From NCBI GenBank assembly GCA_963678275.1, contig OY782765.1, positions 1,426,001 to 1,490,000 of the forward strand: a DNA stretch of 64,000 bases, read 5' to 3'. Below the pieces are notes generated by a model. That model searched no databases and was not told where the DNA came from. It saw nothing but the letters and a program-made list of their open reading frames with translations. Each line of letters begins with the position of its first letter. Positions within the stretch are counted from its first letter, which is position 1. The translations under genes and the position numbers were made by a program. This document shows positions 8,699-18,957 of this stretch, piece by piece. The stretch comes from G963677445 sp963678275 (lineage in GTDB: Bacteria; Bacteroidota; Ignavibacteria; Ignavibacteriales; Melioribacteraceae).

Positions 8699-10345
8699 AT
8701 GAGAAAAATTTTAGTTATATTCTTAATAATAGCGGCCTCAATAAGCGGACAGGAAATCACCTGGACAGATATCACATCAAATTATCTGCTGCCCCATGGT
8801 ATAAAAGTATTTTCGGGAACGCGGACAAGTCCCAAACTTGCAATCTGGTATATTGATGTTGACCTGAATAATGAAGAGCTTGTAGTAAGACCATATATTT
8901 CGGAAAGCCCCAAAAGTGTTCCCTCTTTCTGCAGTTCGGTCGGGGCTTATATGGCTGTCAACGGGGGATATTTCGGAGGCAGCGCGTCATATAGCGCTGT
9001 GGTTTATCCTTCTGTGGTAAAAGCGCAGAATGTGGCCTCTCTCGTGCGCAATTCACAAAGTTACCCGGTAATGAGAAGTTTTTTCCACCTGAAGGAAGAC
9101 AGGAACTGCTCGGTTGACTGGATTTATCATTTCGGCGGTGAACCTGAAGATATATATTCCTACTCAGAACCGCTTCCATATTTATATAATGATCCCACAC
9201 CAAAGCCGGCGCCTTCGCAATCTGATGGTATTTCTATTGATGATATTTTATGTGGAATAGGCGGAGGTCCGACCCTCGTAAAGAATGGTGAAATAAATAT
9301 TACCTACAATGAGGAAATATTCTGGGGATCAGGAGTCGGCTATGATAACAGCGATCCCCGGACCGCTGTCGGATATACCGATGATAATCATGTCATTATG
9401 CTCACGGCGGATGGAAGGCAGACAATCTCTGAAGGAGTCGGGCTGCCCGAACTGGCGCAGATAATGATCGACCTCGGCTGTACCGAAGCAATGAACCTTG
9501 ATGGAGGCGGTTCCACTCAGATGGCAATTGATAATACATATCTCAATAATCCGTCCGAAACCAGGGCGGTGCCGACAATACTCGCGGTGACACATGTGGA
9601 TTCACTCCCCGTTGCTCAGGAACCCACATTTGAAAAAATCATCGATACCGGCGATCCTGAAGCCGAAATAATCGGCACAGGCTGGTTTGAGTCGGCGAAT
9701 GCCGGCTACTGGGGTGATACAAAAGCGCTGCTTCATGCTCTCGATCCTCCCGTAAGTTTTGTTAAATTTACTCCCGATTTACCCGCTGAGGCTGAATATG
9801 AAGTGTGGGCATGGTGGGTCGCTTCAAGCAACAGGTGCAGGAATACACCCTTTGTTATAGAGCATGCCGCCGGTTCGGATGTTGTCTTTGCCGATCAGAC
9901 CGCGAATGGCTCCTCCTGGCAATACCTGGGGACATGGACATTTAACCCGTCAGGCGCTGAGATCAGCGTCAGCAGCGAAGGTTTCGGCGGAGGAACTTAT
10001 GTTGTCGCCGACGCTGTTAAAATCATATCCTACGATGATTTACAAACCGGATCAAAAAGTGATAAAAATTTATATTATCCGCAAGAATGGATTCTTGACA
10101 ATAATTTTCCGAATCCATTTAATCCCGAAACAAAAATCACTTTTTACGTGCCTGAGAGAAATTATCTGAAACTTTCTCTTCTGGATGTGCTTGGCCGTGA
10201 AATAAAGGCGCTGGCTGAAGGTTATTATGAGAGAGGTAGTTATTCGGTTACCGTAGATGGAGCGGACCTTTCATCTGGTATTTATTTCTACCATCTGCAA
10301 TCAGACTCATATTCTGAAGTAAAGAAAATGACTCTGCTGAAATAA
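8699..10345 (+). CDS. Secreted phosphodiester glycosidase (NAGPA domain) with golvesin-like and T9SS sorting domains
   Basis: A signal peptide (residues 1-18, hydrophobic stretch ending SISGQ) is followed by a phosphodiester-glycosidase domain (about 60-300) with NGGYFGG, GIGGGPTLVKNG, DPRTAVGY, ADGR and the family hallmark MNLDGGGSTQM. Residues about 320-450 look like a golvesin/Xly beta-sandwich (GTGWFESANAGYWGD, YEVWAWWVASSNRC). The last 85 residues, with NNFPNPFNPETKITF and GIYFYHLQSD, form a type A T9SS sorting domain. The protein should pass the inner membrane by Sec and the outer membrane by the type IX system. It sits 13 bases after the phosphorylase and could act on extracellular glycans decorated with phosphodiester-linked sugars. 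The natural substrate is unknown. Confidence 0.85.
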   Translation: MRKILVIFLIIAASISGQEITWTDITSNYLLPHGIKVFSGTRTSPKLAIWYIDVDLNNEELVVRPYISESPKSVPSFCSSVGAYMAVNGGYFGGSASYSAVVYPSVVKAQNVASLVRNSQSYPVMRSFFHLKEDRNCSVDWIYHFGGEPEDIYSYSEPLPYLYNDPTPKPAPSQSDGISIDDILCGIGGGPTLVKNGEINITYNEEIFWGSGVGYDNSDPRTAVGYTDDNHVIMLTADGRQTISEGVGLPELAQIMIDLGCTEAMNLDGGGSTQMAIDNTYLNNPSETRAVPTILAVTHVDSLPVAQEPTFEKIIDTGDPEAEIIGTGWFESANAGYWGDTKALLHALDPPVSFVKFTPDLPAEAEYEVWAWWVASSNRCRNTPFVIEHAAGSDVVFADQTANGSSWQYLGTWTFNPSGAEISVSSEGFGGGTYVVADAVKIISYDDLQTGSKSDKNLYYPQEWILDNNFPNPFNPETKITFYVPERNYLKLSLLDVLGREIKALAEGYYERGSYSVTVDGADLSSGIYFYHLQSDSYSEVKKMTLLK

Positions 10346-10436
10346 AATTTGTTTCAGGTATTGATTATACTTTTCTTGATAATGATGACGGTTGTGGTTA
10401 AATTTATATCACAACTGTCGGAGTCAATTTTGTCTA

Positions 10437-13400
10437 ATGGTTAAAATACTTTTTCTTTTCCTTATCACTTTCTCATTTATTTTTCCATCAGGGAAGAGTA
10501 AAATTAATTTTGAGCGGGTTTCAATTGAGGATGGCCTGTCACAAAGCTCAGTGTTTGATATCTACCAGGATTCACGCGGTTTTATGTGGTTCGGCACACT
10601 CGACGGCCTGAATAAATATGACGGATACCACTTCAGAATATACCGCTCTGAACCGGAGGACAGCACAAGTCTCAGTCATAATACTGTTTTTGTTATGTGC
10701 AGTGACACCAGTGGCCGGTTATGGGCAGGCACTCTCGGCGGCGGTCTGAACAGGTATAATCCCGCCACAGATAACTTCACACAATTTAAAAATATTCCGG
10801 GTAATGAATACAGCCTTTCCGATAACAATATCAGGTCGATGATGCCGGACAGATCCGGAAAAATATGGGTGGGAACGGAAAAGGGTTTGAATATTTTTGA
10901 TCCTCAGACCGGTTTATGCGAACATTTCATTCACGATCCCGATGATCCATCCTCCCTGAGTAATAATTATGTCTGGTCTCTTTATCAGGACAGCGATGAT
11001 AATATCTGGATAGGGACATACGGAGGGCTTGATAAATTCAACCGCGATGATTCCACATTCCATAATCATACTGAAGGATTTGATCTGCCGGAGGAATCTT
11101 CAGGATTATATGTCTGGTCAATTCTGGAGGACAGACAGAATCTGTTATGGCTGGGCACCAAGAGCGGATTGATAGGATACAACAAAAAGGATAAGAAATT
11201 TAAAGGTTATGATGATCGAAAATTTACCGGGACCTCTTTGAGCCATAATAATGTCTGGACATTATTCGAAGACAGCAGCGGCCGGCTTTGGTCAGGGACT
11301 CTTGGCGGCGGCCTGAACCTCGCTTCAGGCCCCTGGGATAATTTGAGGTTCACCTCCTTTCTTCACTCAGCTAACGATCCGCAAAGTATCAGCCAGAATT
11401 TTATCTGGTCGATTTTTGAGGATAACAGCGGTATAATATGGATTGGCAGTGACCTGGGAATCAATAAAATAAATTATTCCAGAGAAAAATTCCCCCATTT
11501 CGCCAATGATCCCAATAATGAAAACAGTATAAGCTATAATGAGGTTACCGCGATTCTTAAAACGGACAATTCAATACTCTGGGTCGGTACGCGGAACGGA
11601 CTAAATATTGTGGATGAAAAGAACAAAAAAATAAGAAGAATTTTTCACAACCAGGATGATGACTATTCAATCAGCAATAATTATATAAGAACAATTTACC
11701 AGGATCAGAGCGGAAAAATATGGATTGGAACTGACGGGGGCGGCCTGAATTATCTCATTTCAGATAACAGGTTTGCCCATTATAAATTAACCGACAAACC
11801 AGGCAGCCTGAGCAATAACAATGTTACTTCGGTGATTGAGTCAAACGATGGATATTTATGGGTGGGCACGCTTGCAGGATTAAACCGTTTTGACAAATCA
11901 ACCGAAAAATTCAGATATTATATTGCCAATAAAGAGAATCCCGGTTCTTTAAGTCATTCTTATGTTTACTGCCTTTTTGAAGATAGTCGTAATGAGCTTT
12001 GGATAGGAACACTCGGAGGGGGATTAAATAAATACCGGAAAGAAAATGAAACCTTTCAAGTTTATCTGAATGACATAAATGATCCCGCTTCAATAAGAGA
12101 TAATTATATATGGACAATTTTTGAAGACTCAAAAAAAAGGTTCTGGATCGGCACTAATAACGGGTTGGAACAATTGATTCGCGAAAAGGAACGTTTCATT
12201 CATTTCAGAGAAAGTGACGGATTTCCAAATGATGTGATTTATGGAATTCTCGAAGATAAATCGGGGAATCTCTGGCTAAGCACCAACAAAGGCCTTATTA
12301 AGTTTAACCCTGATACAAAACAGGTCAGAGCATTCGACATGGCCGATGGCCTCCAGAGCAACCAGTTTGGCGGCAACGCTTATTTCGCTGATAAAAGGGG
12401 AAAACTTTATTTCGGAGGCATTAATGGATACAACGCGTTTTACCCTGACAGTGTAAAACTGAATACCCATATCCCCCCTATTGTGATCACGCGAGTTGAA
12501 GTTCTTAATGCTTCCGGGAATGATCAAACGGAAAACTTTATTCGTGAATCCATCACAAATAATGAAATTGTAAAGCTTCCCTATTCCCAAAATACTTTTA
12601 CTATTGAGTACGCGGCCCTTGATTATTCCTTCCCGGGGAAAAACAGGTATAAATATATGATGGAGGGTATAAACAATCAGTGGATAAATACCGGAACAAG
12701 GAGATATGTAACTTTTACGGCGCTGGCTCCGGGTGAATACCAATTCCGTGTAATAGGCTCCAACAATGATGGAATTTGGAATAATACGGGGACATCATTC
12801 AGGCTTGAGATCACTCCCCCCTTCTGGATGACCTGGTGGTTTATCTCCGCAATAATCGTATTGGTTTTATCTATTGTCGGCATCTTTGTCTATAACCAGA
12901 TTAATCATATAATACAAATAGAACGGCTCAGATTAAAAATCGCCGCTGATTTGCACGATGATATCGGCACCCGTTTAACCGAAATATCATTATTAAGCGA
13001 TATGCTTTATCACCGTAACAGCAAAAAAACTGATCCGCAGGCGGAAACAATTAGAAAAATCGGGGGAATCGCGAGGACTCTTATTGATAATATGTCCGAT
13101 ATTGTCTGGCTGATAAACCCCAAAAGAGATTCACTCTATGAGCTGCTGCTGAAACTTAAAGATAACTATGAAGATATTCTTTCATATAAGAATATCATGC
13201 TTTATATAAATAATCTCAGGTTTCTTGAAAAAATAAGGCTTCCTATGGAGCAGCGGAAAAACCTTTACCTGATTTTTAAGGAAGCGATGAATAACAGTAT
13301 CAAACACAGTGAATGTACAGAAATCTCACTGAATGCGATGACAAACGGGAAAAAACTTGAACTGACACTATATGATAACGGAAAAGGTTTTAATACACAG

Positions 13401-13535
13401 TCGCGCACCGGCGGCAACGGAATATCCAATATGCTAAGCAGAGCGGACAGCATCGGCGGTGAATTACGTATTCAATCATCTACGGATACCGGTACAATGA
13501 TCAAATTTACAGGCAGAATAAACGGAACAGGTTAA
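10437..13535 (+). CDS. Two-component propeller sensor histidine kinase (HisKA_3 type)
   Basis: After a hydrophobic export signal (MVKILFLFLITFSFIF) the protein has thirteen recognisable Reg_prop motifs of the form WxGTxxGLN, which probably build two seven-bladed periplasmic propellers, then a Y_Y_Y domain (about 740-800), one membrane helix near residue 815-835 and a cytoplasmic kinase. The kinase is NarX-like: phosphoacceptor His840 in ADLHDDIGTR, N-box KEAMNNSIKHS, and NGKGFN with GGNGISNML. No receiver or AraC domain is fused, unlike the hybrid members of this group. ATG 10437 is chosen over a TTG at 10392 because the signal peptide begins there. It overlaps its partner regulator by one base. 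The ligand is unknown; glycan fragments are a guess based on related sensors and the upstream sugar operon. Confidence 0.92.
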   Translation: MVKILFLFLITFSFIFPSGKSKINFERVSIEDGLSQSSVFDIYQDSRGFMWFGTLDGLNKYDGYHFRIYRSEPEDSTSLSHNTVFVMCSDTSGRLWAGTLGGGLNRYNPATDNFTQFKNIPGNEYSLSDNNIRSMMPDRSGKIWVGTEKGLNIFDPQTGLCEHFIHDPDDPSSLSNNYVWSLYQDSDDNIWIGTYGGLDKFNRDDSTFHNHTEGFDLPEESSGLYVWSILEDRQNLLWLGTKSGLIGYNKKDKKFKGYDDRKFTGTSLSHNNVWTLFEDSSGRLWSGTLGGGLNLASGPWDNLRFTSFLHSANDPQSISQNFIWSIFEDNSGIIWIGSDLGINKINYSREKFPHFANDPNNENSISYNEVTAILKTDNSILWVGTRNGLNIVDEKNKKIRRIFHNQDDDYSISNNYIRTIYQDQSGKIWIGTDGGGLNYLISDNRFAHYKLTDKPGSLSNNNVTSVIESNDGYLWVGTLAGLNRFDKSTEKFRYYIANKENPGSLSHSYVYCLFEDSRNELWIGTLGGGLNKYRKENETFQVYLNDINDPASIRDNYIWTIFEDSKKRFWIGTNNGLEQLIREKERFIHFRESDGFPNDVIYGILEDKSGNLWLSTNKGLIKFNPDTKQVRAFDMADGLQSNQFGGNAYFADKRGKLYFGGINGYNAFYPDSVKLNTHIPPIVITRVEVLNASGNDQTENFIRESITNNEIVKLPYSQNTFTIEYAALDYSFPGKNRYKYMMEGINNQWINTGTRRYVTFTALAPGEYQFRVIGSNNDGIWNNTGTSFRLEITPPFWMTWWFISAIIVLVLSIVGIFVYNQINHIIQIERLRLKIAADLHDDIGTRLTEISLLSDMLYHRNSKKTDPQAETIRKIGGIARTLIDNMSDIVWLINPKRDSLYELLLKLKDNYEDILSYKNIMLYINNLRFLEKIRLPMEQRKNLYLIFKEAMNNSIKHSECTEISLNAMTNGKKLELTLYDNGKGFNTQSRTGGNGISNMLSRADSIGGELRIQSSTDTGTMIKFTGRINGTG

Positions 13536-14173
13536 TGAAAAATATAAAAGTCGCGATCGTTGAAGATAATGAAATTATAAAGGAAACACTGGCAGCCTTT
13601 ATTGATCAGGCAGATGGCTTTGAATGCGCCGGAACTTATGGCGACGCTGAGTCATGCCTTGATAAGATCAATAATAATTTACCCGATATTTTACTTATGG
13701 ATATAATTCTGCCCGGAATGAATGGAATTGAATGTGTCAGAAGGGTAAAAACATTATATCCGGATATGAATATTCTTATGCTTACTATTCATGAAGAAAA
13801 TGATCTGATCTTCGACGCCCTATGCGCGGGAGCCTGCGGTTACCTGGTGAAAAAGACACACCCCGAAAGATTGCTTGACGCTATTCAGGAAGCACATGAG
13901 GGTGGCGCACCGATGAGTTCTCATATCGCGCGCAAGGTAACAAGCTTTTTTCAGGGTAATAAAAAAATTGCACCCGACGCCGATCTTCTTACCGACAGGG
14001 AACAGGAAATATTAAAAGAACTTATAAAAGGCAAAACATATTACTCTATCGCCGTATCTCTTAATATCAGCAAAGATACAGTCAGGTTTCATATAAAAAA
14101 TATTTATAAAAAACTGCATGTGCACTCACAGGCCGAGGCGGTGGCCGAAGCGATTAAAAAGGGGTTTGTCTGA
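13535..14173 (+). CDS. NarL/FixJ-family response regulator
   Basis: DNA-binding response regulator of 212 residues. The receiver domain (1-125) has the acidic pair EDNE, phosphoacceptor Asp56 in LLMDIILPG, and the conserved Lys in LVKKT. The C-terminal LuxR-type helix-turn-helix (about 148-210) reads LTDREQEILKELIKG with the recognition helix around SKDTVRFHIKNIYKKL. The ATG overlaps the stop codon of the propeller kinase (TAATG), so this is the cognate output of that kinase. Targets are not visible; the neighbouring sugar genes are candidates by position only. Confidence 0.95.
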   Translation: MKNIKVAIVEDNEIIKETLAAFIDQADGFECAGTYGDAESCLDKINNNLPDILLMDIILPGMNGIECVRRVKTLYPDMNILMLTIHEENDLIFDALCAGACGYLVKKTHPERLLDAIQEAHEGGAPMSSHIARKVTSFFQGNKKIAPDADLLTDREQEILKELIKGKTYYSIAVSLNISKDTVRFHIKNIYKKLHVHSQAEAVAEAIKKGFV

Positions 14174-14199
14174 TAAATGTTCTATGCGGATAAAATTCT

Positions 14200-17100
14200 T
14201 CAGGGATTAAATTCAACGGTAAAAACTGTTCCTTCTCCTTTTTTACTCTTTACTTTGAGTTTCGCGTTATTCAGCTCACAATATTTCTGAACCAGCGCCA
14301 GACCGAGCCCGTTCCCTTCATAACGTCTTGTATAACCCTGGTGTTCCTGTGTGAATAAATCAAAGAGGCTCGGCATATACTCTTTATCAATGCCAATCCC
14401 CGTATCGATCACATCTACAACAAGGTTATTCTTCTTATTACGGTAAACAACAACCTCAACTTTTCCCTTATCAGTGTATTTGATCGCGTTATCAATAAGA
14501 TTATAAAAAATTTGTTTGAGTGTGTATTCATCAGCGCTGATAATTGAGTTCTTCTCTTTTTTTATCAGCTCAAATCCGATTTTCTTTTCGTTGGCGCTTT
14601 TTTTATAGTCAAGATATATATTTTCCAGAATATCGGAACACAAACTCAATTCCCTCTTTACATAATCATAAGTTCCCGTTCTCATCTGGGACATATCAAG
14701 CAGGAGGTCAATCGTTCTTATAATCCTTTTGCCGGCTCTCGACATAATCTGAAATGAGCTTTTCAGATCATCCTCAATATTATCTCCTATCATCTCTTTG
14801 AGCAATCCGGAAAAACTAAGTATCGCGTTCAGAGGGGTTCTTATTTCATGCGACATCTGGGCAAGGAATTCAGACTTTAGCTGGTCCGATTTTTCAGCTT
14901 TGGTCTTTGCCTCCATAATGGCTTTTTCGGCATTTTTTTGTGAGGTTATATCCTCAATGGTGCCCTCGATAATAAGATTGCCTTCAAGATTTTTTGTTAG
15001 TCTTGCCGATTCCCTCACTTTTATGATATTTCCATTCTTTTTCCGGTATTCTGTTTCAAATCCTACCAGACTACCGAACTGAAGAAGAAGTTTATTGAAA
15101 CGTTCATGCTCAACTTTATCAACATAAAAACTCTCCTTCACACCTTTTTTAATGATCTCTTCTTCCGAATTATATCCGAAAATCCTGACGAAAGCCGGGT
15201 TACATATTTCTATCATTCCGTTGAAAGTCGACTGATAAATTCCGAAAGCGGAATGTTCAAAAAGACTGCGATAACTTTCTTCACTTTTCTGAAGGTCCTC
15301 TTCAGCTTTTCTTCTTTCATTATTTAAAAACAATTGTGAAATCTGATCGGCAATCTCTCCGGCAAAGTTAATCTCATCCCCCTGCCAGTTCCTCGAACCA
15401 ATTGATTCAATTGTAATAACTCCCCTTACCTCACCTGAAATCCTGATTACAGCATCAAGTTTGGACCGAACATCATTTTTTTCAAGATAATCTGTTATCC
15501 CCTTTAATTTCCCGCTTTTATAAACATCGTCAACCGGGACCGCCCTGCTCATTCTCAGCAATTGGAAATATTCCAGGCTGCTGTTTCCATTTATAATTTC
15601 ATACTTTTTGTGTTCCCTTTCACTTGCATTAAACATATCATAGGATACAAGCCGGCTCATTTCATTTTTGAATAACCAGATACCCACCCTGTCAACTTTT
15701 AACGCGTTTGCGACTGTCTCGGTAATAATGCCAAACGATTTTTCTGTGTTGCCTCCTACAATATCCCGGTTTGTTGAAAGCCTGATTATCGCGGATTGAT
15801 ATTTCTCGAGTCGGCTCATTCTTTCTTTTCTTTCAAGATCAAGTCTTTTTCGCTCTGAAATATCCCTGATTATTGCCTGAATATATTGCCCGGAGCTTAA
15901 TTGAAATACATTTAGACTTATTTCAGAATGGAACAGGGTATTATCAATTCTCCTGTGTTCCCACTCAAAAACCTGGTTCTCCCCTTCAATTGCTCTCTGA
16001 ATCTTTTTTTCAGCCAATTCCTGTGAAGATTCTCCGCCCGGCTGCACAGAAGGAGAAAGATAATGCGGAGTGAAGCCGACAATGTGCTTCCTCTCTCCTC
16101 TGAAAAGCTCCAGCGCTTTGTCATTACAGTCAATTATCAGGTTATCAACCATGATAAAAATAGCGTCGCTGGCGCTTTCGAATAACATCCGGTACCTGTT
16201 TTCACTTTCTAAAAGCGCGGCTTCAACAATTTTCCTGTCGGATACATTTCTCCAGATTGTAAGCAAAGCGTTGTTACCTTTATAATCTATCCCCTTCGCG
16301 CTTATCTCAACAAATATTCCATCCCTGTTCTTCGGCAGCGCGAATGACTCAAAAACTGTATAGAAGTCATCTTTAAGGAACCAGTTTTCAAGCATCGCAA
16401 CATCTTTATCAGGCAAAAACTTTTTTGCCGGATTACCCTTTAATGATATTTTAGTTGTATTAAGCAGGTGGCTTATTTCGGCATTAAATTCAATTATTTT
16501 TAATTTATCGTCAAGGATTAAGATACCATCTGAAGCATTATCAAATATTTCCCGGAACTTTTTTTCTTCTGATATGAGGTTTGCTTCCGCCTGTTTCCTT
16601 ATACTTATATCGTAAAAAGTGGACACTATACTTTTCTGGTTATTGTAGTCAATTTCTATTGAGCTGACTTCACAAAAAACAGCCTCCTCTTTCAGATTAA
16701 AAAAATTAATTTCAAATTTTTCCTTTTCCGCCACAATTTTTTCAACAATGTCCGGATCAGATTTTCGAAGACTGACAAATAATTCTTCAACTGCTTTTCC
16801 GGTTAAATCCACTTCCTGACTATTACCTAATAAACCTGCCATTTTTTTATTGGCGTAAAGAGCTTTCCCTTCTGAATGAATCAGAATGCCCGACCTGTTG
16901 TTTTCGATATATTTACTGAATAAAATTTCATTTTCAAGCAAAGCTTCTTCATAAACTTTTAACTGTGTATTATCCCTCGCGATTCCTATTAAAGCAGCAG
17001 GCTGACCCTCACTATTTTTTAGTAATTTATTACTCTGTCTTATCCAAACACTTCTCCCATCCCGATGAATTATTTTGAAATCATAAAAATCATCAACAAC

Positions 17101-17685
17101 CCCGTTCATCAGCTTTTTCTGTTCTTCAGTCAAATAATCTTTATAGTCGGGATCAGCTATTCTGAAAATAAAATCTGAATCGGAATAGAACCGGGATTCA
17201 TTATAACCACATATCTCTTTTATGGCAGGGCTGATATACAGATACTCACACTCAGGAAGTGACATCACAAATATCAGATCTTTTGAATTTTCCAGAATTT
17301 GTTTATAAAAGAGATGGTCATTTCCGGGCGTGTTGTGGATAATAACTGCCGAGTATTTCTTTTTTTTAGTAAATATATTAACAAGACATCCGGCAAGAGT
17401 CTTTTCCCCGTTTAAGAAATCAGCGAAAAATTGACTTGTTCCCTCTTCGATCATCAATTGTTCCTCAGTCACCCCGGGAAATAATGAATTAATTTTTCTG
17501 TCCCTGATCTCTGTTTTTTGCGAAGCAAAACCGGGCGTGAAGGATAATATTTTCCCCTCTGAATCATACTCAATCAATAATACATTTACATTATCAAGCC
17601 CGTATAAGTTAGCCGGAGTTTCATCATCCCCGGCAAGCTGCTGTAGTTTTTCATTCCGGACTCTATTTAATGTTTTTTCAGTCAT
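14200..17685 (-). CDS. Multi-PAS/GAF sensor histidine kinase
   Basis: Soluble 1161-residue sensor kinase with no membrane segment or signal peptide. About six PAS modules can be followed (for example around residues 120-245, 260-370, 375-495, 500-620 and 800-930, many with PAC-like SERKR or SDRKI ends). A GAF domain lies near 640-790 (VGIWLFKNE, GVITIESIGSRNW). The kinase has HisKA SEFLAQMSHEIRTPLN (His near 945), N-box IDNAIKYTDKGK, and the ATP lid GIGIDKEYMPSLFDLF with YEGNGLGLAL. No receiver is fused. It is the last gene of a minus-strand operon with a second kinase, CheC and a single-domain CheY, so phosphotransfer to that CheY is plausible. Its catalytic core closely resembles that of the kinase at 33153. 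Confidence 0.93.
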   Translation of the reverse strand: MTEKTLNRVRNEKLQQLAGDDETPANLYGLDNVNVLLIEYDSEGKILSFTPGFASQKTEIRDRKINSLFPGVTEEQLMIEEGTSQFFADFLNGEKTLAGCLVNIFTKKKKYSAVIIHNTPGNDHLFYKQILENSKDLIFVMSLPECEYLYISPAIKEICGYNESRFYSDSDFIFRIADPDYKDYLTEEQKKLMNGVVDDFYDFKIIHRDGRSVWIRQSNKLLKNSEGQPAALIGIARDNTQLKVYEEALLENEILFSKYIENNRSGILIHSEGKALYANKKMAGLLGNSQEVDLTGKAVEELFVSLRKSDPDIVEKIVAEKEKFEINFFNLKEEAVFCEVSSIEIDYNNQKSIVSTFYDISIRKQAEANLISEEKKFREIFDNASDGILILDDKLKIIEFNAEISHLLNTTKISLKGNPAKKFLPDKDVAMLENWFLKDDFYTVFESFALPKNRDGIFVEISAKGIDYKGNNALLTIWRNVSDRKIVEAALLESENRYRMLFESASDAIFIMVDNLIIDCNDKALELFRGERKHIVGFTPHYLSPSVQPGGESSQELAEKKIQRAIEGENQVFEWEHRRIDNTLFHSEISLNVFQLSSGQYIQAIIRDISERKRLDLERKERMSRLEKYQSAIIRLSTNRDIVGGNTEKSFGIITETVANALKVDRVGIWLFKNEMSRLVSYDMFNASEREHKKYEIINGNSSLEYFQLLRMSRAVPVDDVYKSGKLKGITDYLEKNDVRSKLDAVIRISGEVRGVITIESIGSRNWQGDEINFAGEIADQISQLFLNNERRKAEEDLQKSEESYRSLFEHSAFGIYQSTFNGMIEICNPAFVRIFGYNSEEEIIKKGVKESFYVDKVEHERFNKLLLQFGSLVGFETEYRKKNGNIIKVRESARLTKNLEGNLIIEGTIEDITSQKNAEKAIMEAKTKAEKSDQLKSEFLAQMSHEIRTPLNAILSFSGLLKEMIGDNIEDDLKSSFQIMSRAGKRIIRTIDLLLDMSQMRTGTYDYVKRELSLCSDILENIYLDYKKSANEKKIGFELIKKEKNSIISADEYTLKQIFYNLIDNAIKYTDKGKVEVVVYRNKKNNLVVDVIDTGIGIDKEYMPSLFDLFTQEHQGYTRRYEGNGLGLALVQKYCELNNAKLKVKSKKGEGTVFTVEFNP

Positions 17686-17702
17686 ACAATGTAATTTATT
17701 AT

Positions 17703-18956
17703 TTATCCGGCGGGCAGGGAAAAGCTGAAAATGCTGCCTTTTCCGGGAGTGCTTTCGACAGTAATTTCACCGCCATTTTTTTCTACAAGTTCCTTACTAA
17801 GAATCAGACCGAGTCCTGTGCCCTCTTCATCTTTTGTCCCTTTCGATCTGACCTTATTGTCAATAACAAAAAGTTTATTAACACTTTCCTCCGACATTCC
17901 TGTCCCGTCATCCCCGACTGATATTTTAACCTCTTCATTCCTTAATTCCGCGCTTATCGATATATTGCCTCCCGGATGAGTAAATTTCACCGCGTTTGAT
18001 AATAAATTTCTGAGGATTGTTTCAACCATATTTTTATCGGCAAAAACCTTAAAACCGGTTCCCGTATTATTCTCAATAACAATTTCTTTTTCGGACGCGT
18101 TAAATTTTAATAACTCCAGTACTTCTCCGGTTAATATGGAAAGATTAAGCTTTTCGGGACTGAAATCCATTCTGCCCGATTGGATCCTCGCCCAGTTAAG
18201 GAGATTCATCAGCAATTCATTCATCCTCTTAGATACATCCCTTATATTAGCGACATATTCTTTTTTCTCCTCATCCGATAAATCGTGATAAAATTCTTCT
18301 ATTAATTCTGAATAACCTAAAAGCGCGTTTAAAGGGCTTCTTAAGTCGTGACCAATAATTGAAAAGAATTTATCCTTACTTGCATTCAGTGTCTGAAGTT
18401 TTTTTTCAGATATAGCCAATTGTTCATTCGCAACTCTCAGGTTATAAGTCTGCTCTTCCAGAAAAGACTTATTATTTTCCAGTTCAATCACAATATCTTT
18501 TAATTTTTTTTCTGCTCTTATTCTCTCCTGCACCTCATGAAGAGCTTTATCCTTCATAACTTTAAATTTTTCTATCTGAAGGCTTTCGTGAGTAATATCC
18601 TGAATAGAAAAGACACCATAAGTTTTGCCATCCCCCGGATGTTTTAACCCCGCGAGAGTAGTATTCTGCACTCTTTCATTTCTTGTTCCGGTATAACTGG
18701 GAATAAAACATTTGTGAAGTTTATACGAGAAGATTGTCGGGGGACCTCCTATCATCACACCACCGATCAAAGCTCTGTAATAATTTTTATTGAGATGAGG
18801 AAAAACTTCGAACAGGTTTTCCCCAACAATCTTCTCAGACGGAATATTAGACTGATTTTCCAGAACATTATTCCAAAAAACTATATTATCCTCATCATCA
18901 ATAACAAATATGCCGGAATTAATATAATTATAGTTTTCAAAAATTCTTCTGTTCAT
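17703..18956 (-). CDS. PAS-domain sensor histidine kinase
   Basis: A 417-residue cytoplasmic kinase: one N-terminal PAS (about 1-130, GIFVIDDEDNIVFWNN), a long charged coiled coil (about 130-190), then HisKA SIIGHDLRSPLNALLGY, N-box LRNLLSNAVKFTHPGG, and lid motifs GDDGTGMS and GTGLGLILSKELV. There is no fused receiver. The start codon lies two bases after the CheC-like gene stop, and the gene is followed after 17 bases by the larger kinase. Two kinases and one CheY in one operon suggest convergent input to a common regulator. Signal unknown. Confidence 0.93.
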   Translation of the reverse strand: MNRRIFENYNYINSGIFVIDDEDNIVFWNNVLENQSNIPSEKIVGENLFEVFPHLNKNYYRALIGGVMIGGPPTIFSYKLHKCFIPSYTGTRNERVQNTTLAGLKHPGDGKTYGVFSIQDITHESLQIEKFKVMKDKALHEVQERIRAEKKLKDIVIELENNKSFLEEQTYNLRVANEQLAISEKKLQTLNASKDKFFSIIGHDLRSPLNALLGYSELIEEFYHDLSDEEKKEYVANIRDVSKRMNELLMNLLNWARIQSGRMDFSPEKLNLSILTGEVLELLKFNASEKEIVIENNTGTGFKVFADKNMVETILRNLLSNAVKFTHPGGNISISAELRNEEVKISVGDDGTGMSEESVNKLFVIDNKVRSKGTKDEEGTGLGLILSKELVEKNGGEITVESTPGKGSIFSFSLPAG

Positions 18957-18957
18957 T

